64,000 bases of DNA from Neckera pumila (taxonomy: Eukaryota > Streptophyta > Bryopsida > Hypnales > Neckeraceae). The translations under genes and the position numbers were made by a program. The DNA lies in NCBI GenBank assembly GCA_963969595.1, contig OZ018417.1, forward strand, positions 3,970,501-4,034,500, read 5' to 3'. The notes beneath the pieces were generated by a model. The model was given only the letters and a program-made list of their open reading frames with translations. It was not told the DNA's origin and did not search any database. Below, piece by piece: positions 32,727 to 44,779 of the stretch (the first letter of the stretch is position 1; every line of letters starts with the position of its first letter).

Positions 32727-32799
32727 GGCCATTGGCGGGATTTGAACCACCCCAGACCTTGGGGTTAGGACTCCAAAGTCCTTAACCAATGGACCACAC
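32727..32799 (-). tRNA. tRNA-like sequence (degenerate; pseudogene or SINE head)
   Basis: On the minus strand an A-box-like TGGTCCATTGG (32796-32786) is followed about 38 nt later by a perfect B-box-type GGTTCAAATCC (32748-32738). Between them AGGAC..GTCCT can pair as an anticodon-like stem, and CCCC..GGGG could be a variable arm. The loop is one base short and acceptor pairing (GGTCCATT with AATGGCC) needs a bulge, so I do not assign an amino acid. It sits inside the CACTA element. Confidence 0.35.
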
Positions 32800-32878
32800 A
32801 AGTGTTTCCATGCCTTTGTAATTGTGTGTTTCCTATTTAACTACTTCTACGTTATTTTTTCATTTGCATTGGAAAGTC

Positions 32879-33226
32879 AACAGACTTTAGGGGCCGTTTT
32901 CACATAGTAGATTAACTTATTTTTTAAGACTTTCAACTAAAAAAAGTTGTCAAATGAAGGTAGATTTCATCTCCAAAAATCCGTTTGCAGTTTCAAGTCT
33001 TCAATTAAAAGTTATGGACAAAAATCAGAGAGGGTGTTTAAAAGTGTCAAAGAAAAATGGTCATTCCGACCCTTCTCTGAATTTTGTCCATAACTTTTAA
33101 TTTAAGACTCCAAATTGCAAACGGATTTTTGGATATGAAATCTACCTTCATTTAACAACTTTTCTTAGTTGAAAGTTTTAAGAAATAAGTTAATCTACTA
33201 TGTGAAAACGGCCCTTGAAGTCTGCT
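32879..33226. repeat. Foldback element FB5 (about 348 bp)
   Basis: Long inverted arms run from caacagactttaggggccg with ttttcacatagtagattaac to the complementary gttaatctactatgtgaaaa with cggcccttgaagtctgctg. The inner arms contain gttatggacaaaa and ttttgtccataac. Nearly the whole unit can fold into one hairpin. It lies within the CACTA element. Confidence 0.88.
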
Positions 33227-34149
33227 GAAATTTGTAAACACCGATTTGTAAATGATAAAGTTATTAAAAACAAATTGTATATACTATTTGTGAGGTGCTT
33301 TTTCACTAACTTTTACTTTTTGTCAAGTACCAGTAGTATAGGAGTTCATCCGTGGGTAAGCCAACGTAGTCTATCATTAGTGCATCTAATGTCACTTTTA
33401 AAGTAGATTTAAGTTATGTGTAAACTAACTTTATAAATCATACCTGGAAACTTTAATCTTATACTTTTATTTTTTTTCTTTCTTTCTTTCCCTTCCCTTA
33501 TTCCCGGGTTCTCTCAATTTGGTGGTCAGTCCATTACCACTAATGTAGATACAATGCTCTAAGAGTCCCGCTCCTATATAGTATTCTAGGGTGGGCAACA
33601 CGTCTTTGGCAACACGTCAGGTTGGGCAAGACGTCTTATATATGGATGCAACCTATGACCTAATCATATATATACAAGATAATACTTTTAAAATATACAA
33701 ATAAAATTCTTTAATTAACACCTTTTTATGTGTTGGGCAATAGGGCCAGTAATTGCTCTTTCTGAGCTTTTCGAATCTATGTGCAAGATGCCTATACGTG
33801 GCAATCTCAGTGGACAATACGTCCAGTATGCAAGGTATGAAATGTTTAGGACAAAATACCAGATTCTTGATCTTTGAGCTTTCTCCTTTCTTTTTAAGAT
33901 TGGGCAACAAGTCTCATGGCAATAGGTCCAAAACCACAGGGTAAGTCGTCCCTAAACATAGACAAATATATATCAAACACAAGAACATATAATCTCGCGA
34001 TTCCGTCCAATTCTAAATCCAAAATATGAATTACAAGTTTTATTTTATAAGTTGTGGGACTTATAGTTGCACGTAAAACTGAAACCTAGACCCAAACTAG
34101 GTTCACGGCCCAAGGGTCGTTCGAAAAATTTGGACCTTTTTTTATTTCA

Positions 34150-34900
34150 TTTTAATCAAAGACAAAAGACTCAAATCCGTGGATTCGGACCCTATGACCG
34201 CGGCAAAGGACCTAAGACCGTGCTCTGGCGCCTATAGCCGTGACCGTACCCTACAACCGTGGTTGATAACCGGACAACATGTCAGGGTATCGGGGTCGGG
34301 TCGGAGGTCTCGATTGGGCGCCGCGCGCTTCGCCAAACTGCCTGCGCCGAACTACTTCCACCACGAGCTTCACCGCAAGCCCTTCAAAAATTTCACTCCA
34401 AGATGTGTGTCGCCAACCGTCGCCCAGATTCGGACGCTCCAACGCCCTAATTCGGGACGCCAGATTCTGCTTTCAGTATTCGACAGTGCAATTGGTTTCT
34501 ATTTTGAATTTCGTAAACAACGATGCGCTGCACATTAAGGCCAGCAATCACACCAGACCAAAATCCGCCAAACTTTCTCTCAGTTGTCAATTAACCTTAG
34601 TCTCCTTCACTTCTGATCGCTTCTGTAATTTTGAAAGTAAGTTACTTCTGATATTTTCGGAATGCCTCTGATTTCATTGCAGGTCGCATTGGATTTTCAG
34701 ATGTTTCCGAGCACGATGATCTGACGCGCGCATCCTGACCTAGTTCCTCTGCCCGAATTCATTTCTGACGATCAATCGAAAAAACAAGCGCCGCACCAGA
34801 GTCCGTCGCGGCACCAGGACTCAGTTTGCCTGCACCATCGGCGAACGCTGCTCCTCCGGAGACTCACTTGCGTGCTCGTTCACGCAGCGCCGTATCAAAG
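34150..34900. other. GC-richer island inside the CACTA element
   Basis: The block contains short repeats of gaccgtg/ccgtgac in the first 110 bp and several overlapping ORFs (34179-34538, 34279-34671 plus; 34251-34442 minus). Their products are rich in Arg, Pro and Ser and resemble nothing I know. The composition differs sharply from the AT-rich surroundings, which suggests captured host DNA. Confidence 0.35.
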
Positions 34901-36598
34901 TTTTGTTTTTGTTTTTTGTTTTTAAAATTGAAATTTAAAAAAATCCTCACCACAACTCCAAAATACAAATCTCTCTCAATTCGCACCCAAATTTCACACA
35001 CAAAGCAGATGCAAGAGACAACAACCCTAACTCAAAATACTCACAAATACACACAGTTAGAAAGCAAATTTTCACAATAATCTTACAGGAAAAATTTGAA
35101 TTATGATTGCGAAAACGCTGTGAAAACAAAAGAAAGAGAGAGAGTTCGTCTTTTTTCCTCTTTGTATCCGTCGAAACGACAGGAAGAAGGCTCACGCCTC
35201 TTCCTATCGTTTTTTTTGTTTTTGTTTTTGTTTTTTATTTGTCTTTTCATCCAATTCCTTGCCTCATTCATCCATCTTCATATTTTTCATCCGTTGTCAG
35301 ATTTCATCCATCCACATTGCCCTATTCACACTGCATAAAGTTCGAAAACTATTTTTTTGGATTATTTTTAGCTACTTTCTACTTTTTAATGTTTTTAGTC
35401 TACTTTTAAGCTATTTTTCTTACTTTTTAGACTACTTTCTACATAGTTTTTCAATAAAAACTTTAAAGTAACCTAAAAACTAAAATTTTCATTCTACACT
35501 ATTTCCTTTAAGCATGAATATGAAATATTTTTTTGAAGGTTGAAGTATAAATTTCCAGCATATTTCTTCAACATGTAATAAAAACTTGCAAGTTCAAGAA
35601 TTGACATACATACTTTTAGATAAATTCTTTGAAAGACAAAATTTAACTAGTTGGAAATTTAAAAAATTAACCTCTAAATGACCAACTAGCATTTTTTGGC
35701 AATATAGGGATTTTAGGTAGCTCATTGTGGATAAAATTTCAATATTTTGGCTTTAACCCCTCAAGGCCCAACAATGTTTTTACAATGGAGGTTTTCAATG
35801 AATTGCCCAATTTTGAGGTTTTTTTGCACATGGACGTGTTTGAAATTTTTATTTTTAACTGTAAAAAAGTGAAGGATACTTTGTCTAGTATGCACGGAAT
35901 TAATTGTGGAAAACATTGACCATTAGATTTTTAAATTATAACAATTTTGGATGATCAACTTTTTAGGCAAAAACTCTTCTAGAGAAAAAAAATCGTAAAA
36001 AGATAATAAATGCTTTATTACCCTCCAAAAAAAAGGCTTTAGAATCTAAAGCAAATGTATTATTTTTTTATTTAAAAAATTTAAAAATTTAAAACTCTCC
36101 CAAATTTGTAGACATTTTCAAGGAAAAGGAGTAGAAAGCCAAACCTGACCAAATCGGATCCTAGAAATAATTTGAAAATTGATAAATGTATCCTTTTTTG
36201 AAATTTAACAATTAATATCATTAATGTATTGTTTGGAACATCTCCAAAATTTTTAAAAATGTTTCTAATTATTTTGTATTCTTAATCACACCAAATTGGA
36301 TTTTCTATTTTTAAATTTACTAAGAAAAACTTGAATTTTTTACTTCAAACCTAGTTTGATTGTGCAAAGTAAAGACTAGGAATGTTCAAGAAAATACTTT
36401 TTTCCATCCCTACTATTTCTTTCATTGTAAGCAAATTATATTTGCTCCCTTTTTCCTTTACACTACATTTCCTAAATGAATTTTTAAATACTTCCTATAT
36501 GTATTGAAGTTTTGAAAATTAGAGAATAGCGTAGAATTTAACATGGAACCTAAAAAAATAGAGATAGGTTTTTAAAATTATTTCATTATACATTCAGC

Positions 36599-36946
36599 AA
36601 ACTTTGGAGGTTGTTTCGGCATAATAGGAGAACTTTCTAGAAAACATTTTGATCTAAAAAAAGGTAGAAATTCAAACAAGCTTTCATCTCCAAAATTCCA
36701 TTTGAAATTTGGAGACTTTACTCAAAAGTTTTGGACAAAGTTTAGAGAGAGGTTAGGAAATCATCACTTTTGACATTTTTGACATTTTTTAACATCCTCT
36801 CTGAATTTTGTCCATAGCTTTTGATTGGAGGATCAAAACTTCAAACGGATTATTGAAGATGAAAGTTTTGTAGAATTAACAACTTCTTTTTGTTTAAAAG
36901 TTTTTCCAAAAAATCCTTTAACTATACTAAAACAACTTTCAAAGTC
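36599..36946. repeat. Foldback element FB4
   Basis: The arms start aactttggaggttgttt and end aaacaactttcaaagtct. Internal arms include caaaagttttggacaaagtt and tttgtccatagcttttgatt. The stretch that follows (36965-37133) repeats one arm again, so a second truncated copy is likely. Confidence 0.75.
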
Positions 36947-37404
36947 TATGAGTTTACCAAAAAAACAATTTCCAATACTTCTCTAAAATTTGTTCATAAC
37001 TTTTGATTGGAGATTTGAAATCTTAAAAAGACTGTTGGAGATGAAAGTTGGATTAATTCCACAACTTCTTTTAGTTGAAAGTTCTTTGAAAAATGTTCAT
37101 TTATTATGTGCAAATGACCTCCAAAGTCTGTTGACTTTATTGAACTCTGAAATGTGTACTTAATCTTTTTTTTAATTACATTGTAAAATGAAGATGTCAA
37201 GAGATTCTAAAAAATTCCAAAAAAGATTCTAGAAGTCTTAAAAAGTATTCAACAAAAATCTGTTAATTTTGTCACTGACTGTCCAAATCAACAAAAAAAA
37301 TGTTGTCATTAACAAAAAAATGTGAAATCGGACATTGTAGTACCCAAATCAACAGAAATATGCTGATTTTCTGTTAATTTGGACGTCATTTTCTACTAGT
37401 GGTA

Positions 37405-37671
37405 TGAAGGGGGCTCAAGGTTTCTGATGTTGCAATCCTCAGGTCAGTGAAGTAGATGTCTCCACCGGATAGCAGCATGAAACGCGTTTGTACCCGGCAT
37501 ATGTTTTACATGGCAAGCTAAAGAGCACATTTGATTGCACTGTTTTGCAAATGCAAAAATGGTGAACATCTTGTTACATGTTGGATGATAAAACCACGTA
37601 GGGAAACTGAAATTCACAAAGCATGTTATTCATGACACTCAATGATAGTGCACTTAAAATTCAACCCCAAA
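37405..37671. other. No gene recognised; right flank of the CACTA element
   Basis: Mixed-composition sequence between the CACTA end and the inverted 1.3-kb repeat. I see no ORF or repeat. Confidence 0.3.
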
Positions 37672-39016
37672 TGACACTACCGGTACCAATTTGTCACTTG
37701 ACCATCTACCATCAAGAAATTTTTTGATGCTAAATGAAGAAATTACTTCATTGACATTTAGTGACAATGATGGCCAAAGTCGCGGAGAGCTTGCTTTTAT
37801 AATGAAATCCATTGCCCATCATAAATCCTCAAAGGATTTGGGATAGTTTGAAGATGAGAGCTTGCTCACTAATTGTCAAAACATAGGAATTGAGTCAAAG
37901 TAGAATTTAGGCCTCATTTAGGCATAATAGAAGAACATTTTTCAAAAAAGTTAAACTAAGAAAAGTCAAAAAATCAAGCTTACTTTCATCTCTAGAAACG
38001 CGCTTGTAATTTTGAGCCTTCAAGAAAAATTTATGGACAAAATTCAGAGAAGATAATTTGAAAATGTCAAAGAAAATGTCCCTTTCCAACCCCTCTTTGA
38101 ACTTTGCCTATGACTTTTGATTGGGGGCTTGAAACTTTAAGAAAAAAATTGGAGATGAACTTTAACTTGAATTACCACATTAATTTAGTTCAAAATGTTT
38201 AAAAAAGTGTTATTTTGTTACAATTAAATGAGGTCTAAAATTCTACTTTTTTAAAACAATTTCTACTTTTGATTTAACTATAAGCAACTTAGCCCTTACT
38301 AATTCCAATTTATATATTCCACATAGATTGTTTTACCTCCTAGCACCCTACTTGTATAAAGAGCTTGTCTTTTCATCTCTACATACACTAAATAAATAGC
38401 TTGTGAAGCAATGTGAGGTTTTTGTGAAATTTTATGTCAATTTTTTTAAAATTAAATTTGAAAGTGATATAGCTCATTTTTATAATTTAATTAATTATTA
38501 TGCATCAATGTTTCTACTATTCCCTATAGTTGGGATATATTATGTTAGTTGATCAAATGCCAAATTTTTGAAGTTAAAGTGGGCTTTAGCAAAAGTTGCC
38601 CAATATTGACTTCCTACCGATCAAACTTCAAGCAACATCATTTTAGAGCCAAGCACAAAATAATTAAAAAATAATTAAAAAATGATAATGATATATATAT
38701 ACATATTCTTGTAAATGTACTATAGTTTTGCAATTTGTGTCAATTTTTAGAAATGAAACATTCAAATTTGACTTCATAGGAAATTATCCAAATTTTCTTT
38801 TGTCGTTCAGTATTAAATACTTGTTGTTTATAAAAAAAAAGAATTGAAATCCATTGATAGTTTAGATCCCTACGTATAGTATAATAGAGGTTTTTGTTTC
38901 CATTCATGTCTAAGTGCTATACACAAAAAGGTTTTACTTTTAAGTTTTAAATTTTGGATGTCTCAAAGAGAAACAACTAGCATCTCCATCAAATACATTA
39001 GAATTGGTCATTCACT
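37672..39016 (-). repeat. 1.3-kb dispersed repeat, copy 2 (inverted relative to copy 1)
   Basis: This is the reverse complement of 16876-18175 at roughly 85-90 percent identity by eye, with the foldback at 37899-38250. The site where copy 3 carries a piggyBac-type insertion is empty here (TTAA at 38274-38277). Confidence 0.85.
37899..38250. repeat. Foldback element FB2 within copy 2
   Basis: The arms gtagaatttaggcctcattt and aaatgaggtctaaaattcta pair, with further inner pairing through gacaaaattcagagaaga and its partner. Confidence 0.78.
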
Positions 39017-39039
39017 TACTAAGATCTCTCTTTTGGAGA

Positions 39040-39868
39040 CTGACATGAATGAAGACTCCATTTGTCCATGAACCCCACCAAAGTCCACAAGACAATAAGA
39101 CAATAAGCATGCTAATTCAAGACTCCACACCAAAGTTCACAATGTTGTAGACGACAAGTTTATTCAACATCCTCACCAAAGGTAGAGTCAATGCTTGGAG
39201 AATACATAAGCAAAGAGATTTTGGTGCAAGGGGTCCTTCCACCAAAATCCACAAAACAATAAGACAATAAGCATGTAAGTTCAAGACCCTATATAGAAGT
39301 CCACAATGTTGTAAATTACAAGTTTGTTCAACATCTTCACCAAAGTACACAAGACAATGGAAGAGACTACAAAAAATAAATTCAAAAGGTGGAGTCATTG
39401 CTTGGAGAATACATAAGCAAAGAGATTTTGGTGCAAGGGTTGTTTCCACCAAAATCCACAAAACAATAAGACAATAAGCATGTAAGTTCAAGACCCTACA
39501 CAAAAGTCTACAATGTTGTAAACTACAAGTTTGTTCAACATCCACACTAAAGTACACAAGACAATGGAAGGGAGTACAAAAAGTAAATTCAAAGAGTAAA
39601 GTCATGGCTTGGAAAATACATAAGCAAAGAGATTTTGGTGCAAGAGGCCCTTCCACCAAAGTCCACAAGACAATAAGAATGTTAGTTCAAGAACCCACAC
39701 CAAAGTCCACACCAAAGTCTACAGTGTTGTACACTACGAGTTTGTTTAACATCCACTCCAAAGTACAGCAGACAATGGAAGAGAGTCCAAAAAGTAAATT
39801 CAGTGGTGGAGTCATTGCTTGGAGAATACATAAGCAAAGAGATTTTGATGCAAGGGATCCTCAATAAA
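39040..39868. repeat. Tandem array of about 207-bp units (nearly four units)
   Basis: The block gcttggagaatacataagca recurs at 39193, 39400, 39607 and 39817. Other shared parts are caaagagattttggtgcaag, aagacaataag and the stretch acaagtttgttcaacatc. Because 207 is a multiple of 3, a 183-codon minus-strand ORF runs through three units (39117-39668). I take this as a by-product, not a gene. Confidence 0.9.
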
Positions 39869-40457
39869 ATCAAAAAGATTATCTATGGGTCCTTTTTGTA
39901 TTACCAAAGCTTGCACATAAAATCCTAACCATGCCACCATAGCAAGACGGTCATTCTTCATCTTTTTCACCTTCAAATCTTTGAAAGCTGCAGTATCTTT
40001 TGTCAAGCCCAAAGGGTGGTCAAAAAAAGCCCCACCCAGGTAGCTTATGTCACCGGAAAGAAAGATTTCTAAAGGTTGTGAGTGTTTAGTTACCCACCCT
40101 TGGTAAATAAGCAAGTACAACCCGGTTTTAGTTTTTATGTATATTTTTGTACAATATATGGGTGCTTAGCGGCAATCTACTATGCCTTCCAAGCAATGGA
40201 TCTTTTTTCTATGTTCCTAACATCCACAATGTACACAAAAACCACAGAATTGCACTACTTGGTGATTTCTATTTTAACTTCCTCAATCAAAAGAGGTCAC
40301 GATGGTTTTGGATTCAAACTAGCTATAGTCTAAAAATAAACAAGAATAAATCATAGGAAATTTCATTCCATTTTTAAAATTATAAAACTCGACCTTAGCT
40401 TCTTCTCCTAGCAAAAGTTATGGGCAGATGAAGTTTAGCCCTTCCAAGGCTATTTAA

Positions 40458-41381
40458 CCCCTAAAATTCCTTGACTATGTTCTCACCAAAACTGCTCCAA
40501 AACTGCCATTTCTAGTCCAAGTACCAAATCTTTGAAAAATATCATTTTTTGACACATGTAACCGTAGGATCTTGTTGTACTCTAGTTTGAGAATATGTGG
40601 AAAAAATTTCAGAAACTTCCACCATGTAGATTGCAAGATATTAGCATTTGAAGTGGTAAAAATCATTTTTTGACCAATGCGAAAAACCGAGCAGCTGCAC
40701 TTCACAAGGTCAAATCATTTGAAAAAATGTCCAAAATGGTTGTGCTTCTTTAAATTCATTCTTCAGGGCAAGTTGGCTACATACATATAAAATTTTCAGA
40801 TCATTTGGAGTTGTGCAACATATAGGAAAAAAATAGTAAGTAGAAAGAAATAGAGAATGATTCAAAATACTAAATTGTTAATAAACAATTTACAAAATTA
40901 AAAAATTCCAATCCAAATGGTTGAATTGTTGTTATAAACAATCTACATCCAATAGTTTTATTATTTTTCAAAAATATTGAAATTTCAAGAAAATAAAGGA
41001 CTTCAAAGTTTTTTTTGGTGTAAGGATTCCACAACTGCCCGCAAACTAAAAAGCCTCATAACTTTTTTCTCAACTATTGAAATGCAATGATTCAAAGCTT
41101 TTTGAGTACATATAAATCTGAAGAACAAATTTCAAATTTTTATTTCTTAAAAAAATATTTTTTCCAGATTTGCCCGGACTGCCCGAGTTGAGAAATAAAC
41201 AACATATTGTGCAATAACTTTTTACTTGTATTTCCAAATGTCATGAAATTTGAGCATATGAAAGATGTTCCTTGTCCCCACATTCTATTAAAATTTCAGT
41301 CCAAAATGTGCAAATCTCTACTCACATGCACCTGCCCCCAAAAGTTATAAGTCCAAAAAACACAATCTGGTCCTTTAGGGG
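40458..41381 (-). mobile_element. Non-autonomous piggyBac-type element, copy 2 (924 bp)
   Basis: Flanked by TTAA at 40454-40457 and 41382-41385. The ends are CCCCTAAA and TTTAGGGG. It is in reverse orientation relative to copy 1 and collinear with it, including ttccttgactatgttctcac near the left end and ggtcctttagggg at the right. No long ORF. Confidence 0.88.
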
Positions 41382-41385
41382 TTAA

Positions 41386-43279
41386 ACTTCATCCATGATT
41401 TAGGTTGTGCTCCCTAATTCAATTGCCTTTGGAAATTGAACCCTAATTTTAGGTGGATAGGACCTGTCTAATTCTAAGTCTTAACTTGGATGTATAATTT
41501 AAGGTTGATTTCATCCATTTCTTGACCTGAACTTCATCCTTGAATATTTTCTAGGATTTGTGTTTTTTCTTGAAGTTCAAACCACTTTAGGGTTATCCAA
41601 GCATTCTACTTTGACTTCCTAATCCTAACTTCTTTCTTTGATCGAGCTAAAACAACCTAATTCTTTCTATCTTTATTCTTTAAGGTTTAGATTGGACTTT
41701 CATTAATTATTTTTTTTAGTAGTTTTAAGTTTTATCCTTGAAGAAGCTAATATAAGCTTTCCAAAATGCTATCTTTCTTGATATTCCACTTATCCTATAA
41801 AAAATTATTGATGGATGAAGTTTGAGTGTTAATTGATGTTCAAAACTTCATTCGTCGATTACTCCTAACCCTAATTTGATAATTGACATTTAATTTCAGT
41901 TTTGAGACCTCGTTCACTTCCACTTAACACTTCCTATTTTAGTTCCTCTTGGTTATCTTCTAATCACTTTTCATCCAAATTTGGTCTTAAACTTCATCCC
42001 TCTATTTCTCCCTCCTTTTAACTCCCATTCTTAAGTGTGAGATGGTTTTGAAAAGCCCTAGTCTTAATTTACAGGTTTTAAAATCTAAACTTGAAAAAAG
42101 ACCTAGTCTTGATGCTCTGAATCAATCTTGAACTTCGGCTAAGTGTTAAAAATGCTAAATCTGAACAATTAAAAAGAAGGGGAAGAGTTTAGTGAATTAC
42201 CTGGAGTTGCACTTCATCCGCCGTGTTGTAGAGTAGCTTCTCCAAGTACTCCCGATCCGCCATCCTTGGGTATGATTTTGGATTTTTGCTCACTGCTTAA
42301 AGATAGGTGTTTAATACAAATTTCTAGTTTTTTCCTATTTCTTCCTTTTCATTCTACTTCTACTCCTTCCTTTTTTTTTTATTATTGTTCTACTTCAATT
42401 ATTAAACTATTCCAAAGGTTGACTAGTTTTGGAATAAATAATTGAAGTCAATTTCTAAACAATAATTGACTCTTCAAATTCTACCCTATCTTATTCAAGT
42501 ATTATTCTATCCAAAGCTTTAATAGTTCTAACTTGCTCCTTCAAGATTTCCACCTAATCTTCTAATTCCTAATCCTTCATTGTCTTCCTCTACTAGTTTC
42601 TTCTTCCAAACGGTTTCTTACTCTAATTATTATCTATCCCTTGGCTATGGAGTTTTAGGATTTCTTCTTTCCTTTTTTTGTCTAATGATTTTTTGTTAAT
42701 TATTCTCTGATCTCTTTTCCAAAGACAAGTTCAATGTTTCAAAGACAAGAGATGTTTTTAGTGGTTGAAAGGCTTAGACCAGTTTTTAGAAGATCCAAAA
42801 GTCAAAATCCAGTTTTGATCGGCAAGCCAGAGGACCAAATACCAGATCAGCTGGGGAGCCAGAGACGAACAACCCAATTGGGGAGTCAAAGATCGAACAG
42901 CCCAATTGGGGCCCCAGAGGCTGCCGGCAGCCTGTTGCTCCCTGCTCCTGTACCGCCCCTTGCTCCTACCACGTGTTGCGCCACCACAGGTCATCCTTCT
43001 GCTCTTTTGCTGATGTGGTCGTGACCTCCCTTGGGCAGGCCCTGTCCAGCCTTTGTCAGTGGAGGGAGTTGGACTAGAGGCCCTAGTTTTGGTCCAAACC
43101 ATGTTTTTAAATATGAACTCTCATTTTATGGAAAATTTATGAACACCAAGAGTCAAATTTTGTTGGTGAAAGCTAAGACACTAATTTTTGAATGCTAAAT
43201 TTGGAATTCCAAAACTAAGGTTTTAGAAACTAAACTTGGACAATGGCAACTCCTATGTTTTTTGGGGGGATTTTTAGGA
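41386..43279. other. 1.9 kb without a recognised gene
   Basis: The DNA is T- and C-rich on the plus strand (runs of cttc, ttcct). The patch 42830-43070 is GC-richer with gcccaattggggccccagag. ORFs there on both strands (42734-43024, 42758-43102) have no family resemblance. The whole could be an old retroelement fragment, but I see no reverse transcriptase, integrase or terminal direct repeats. Confidence 0.3.
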
Positions 43280-43557
43280 CTTTGCTAAGCCAAAGCTTTG
43301 CCATATTTGTGATTTTCTCAAAAACACTAAGAAATTTCTATCACCTAAGGTCAAAGCTTCGCTGTATTTGTGATTTTCTCCAAAAGACTTAGAAATTTCT
43401 ATCACCTAAGGCCAAAGCTTCACCATATTTGTGATTTTCTCCAAAATACTAAGAAACTTCTAACACCTAAAGTCAAAGCTTCGCTATATTTGTGATTTTT
43501 TTCAAAACACTAAGAAACTTCTAACACCTAAGGTCAAAGCTTTGCCGTATTTGGGAA
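43280..43557. repeat. 61-bp tandem repeat, about 4.5 units
   Basis: The word caaagctt recurs at 43291, 43352, 43413, 43474 and 43535, exactly 61 bp apart, with atatttgtgattttctc and cactaagaaatttctatcac in each unit. Confidence 0.95.
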
Positions 43558-44056
43558 ACTACTAACCCCAAAGACCAAAATATACAAAGGAGGTTTGTTA
43601 GTACAACTCTACAAGGGCTAAAGACAAACACAAAAAACAACACGGAGGGAGAATGGATGGTTAGCAAACGCTAAGACTCGAATACACATTAATCAAGATG
43701 GATTAGAACACAAATTTCTCAATGAAAACACTAATATGCCTCCCAAAGCGGCATTGCCTAAGTACGGAGGGGGATCTAGGATTAATACAAAGGTTAGTTA
43801 AACAAACTTCAAAACTCTATAATAAAAGGCTAAGTTAGTATTTTAATCAAGAATCCAAAAACAAAGACAAACTTTGAAGGGACCCTAATGTCCTTTAAAA
43901 AGAGCTTCAAAATTAACAAAAATAGAGCTTAAAATGCTCCAAAACCACACGTTTACAACTTTTGGTTCGAAAATGGCCAACCAAACAAATGGACCAACAT
44001 GTTTTGAAAGCCAAAATAATGGCCCAAGGGATGTTTGTGAGAGAAAAGTGAGTCCC
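43558..44056. other. No gene recognised
   Basis: AT-rich sequence without recognisable features between the 61-bp array and the next MITE. A 78-codon minus ORF (43885-44121) overlaps the MITE end and is not convincing. Confidence 0.3.
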
Positions 44057-44060
44057 TTAT

Positions 44061-44775
44061 GGGTGATTGCATGAAAGACCAATACTGAAACATTGTCACA
44101 AACGCAGTATTGAAGCTTCATTTTGCAATAACTTTTGAAGCATGATCTGCATGAACTTGAAATTTTTATTGGAGAATCTTCTTATAAGTTTAATTAGATC
44201 TCATATTTTTCAGAAATGATCAAAAATCATTTAAACTAATATGTCACGTTTTGAGTTTTAGAGGTTTTTACTACGTAAGGAGTCCCCAAATTTAATGATT
44301 TGGAGCTAAAATTTCTATGGTCTGTTTCCATAGTAGGGAGCCATCATTCTACCAAGGGGCATTAAAAAATATTTTATTTTATATCTTCTACGTCCATGCA
44401 AAGAGGGCTCCCTTGCGTACGCAATTTTGAACATTGAAGATGGTTTTAGGATAATTTTTTTGGTGAAATCTCTTCACCATGAAGTCTTCTCAAATGGAAT
44501 TTTTCAGTTTTTTTTTTAAATTACTTTTCCTATTTTTTACAAATTATAATGTCAAAATATGTATTTTCTTGCAATTTTGCACTTTTCTAGTTCTCCTATT
44601 TAGAGAACCTTTTTTTGCTTTTCCTTCACAGGATACCTTCTTCTTATAGGTGTATACATTCTCATATTTTTCATAATTTTTTTAAAATGTTTTTCTATTT
44701 TTATAGTACTCCCAAAAAAATGGCTGAAAATAGCCAAAGTGGAACAAAAATGGAAGGTTATTCATGCAATCACCC
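44061..44775. mobile_element. Candidate MITE (715 bp) with 15-bp terminal inverted repeats
   Basis: The ends GGGTGATTGCATGAA and TTCATGCAATCACCC are exact inverted repeats. TTAT flanks both sides (44057-44060 and 44776-44779). A TTA-type duplication with GGG ends would fit PIF/Harbinger, but the superfamily is not certain. No transposase frame is present. Confidence 0.6.
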
Positions 44776-44779
44776 TTAT

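Larger units (their letters stand above)
32388..37401. mobile_element. CACTA-type transposon, 5.0 kb, no transposase, GTA target duplication
   Basis: The left end CACTAGTAGAAAATTCATCG and the right end ggacgtcattttctactagtg are inverted repeats (CACTAGTAGAAAAT with near-match beyond), flanked by GTA on both sides (32385-32387, 37402-37404). Both ends carry multiple short subterminal copies of tgttgatttggac or its complement, as expected of CACTA elements. Inside I find no TNPA/TNPD-like frame. The interior holds foldback elements, a tRNA-like sequence, TTAA-type ends and a GC-richer island at 34150-34900. It is a non-autonomous composite. Confidence 0.88.

Noticed and set aside
34179..34671. 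Three overlapping plus-strand ORFs within the CACTA element
   Set aside because: All three frames are open through a GC-rich stretch, which argues for composition rather than coding.
39117..39668. 183-codon minus-strand ORF
   Set aside because: It spans 207-bp tandem units (69 codons each) rich in Leu and Cys with no start context; repeat artefact.
42734..43102. Opposite-strand ORFs near 42.9 kb
   Set aside because: A local GC-rich patch with mirrored frames; no recognisable motif.
43280..43557. CRISPR-like array (61-bp period)
   Set aside because: The whole unit is repeated, with no variable spacers, and the context is eukaryotic. It is a tandem repeat.
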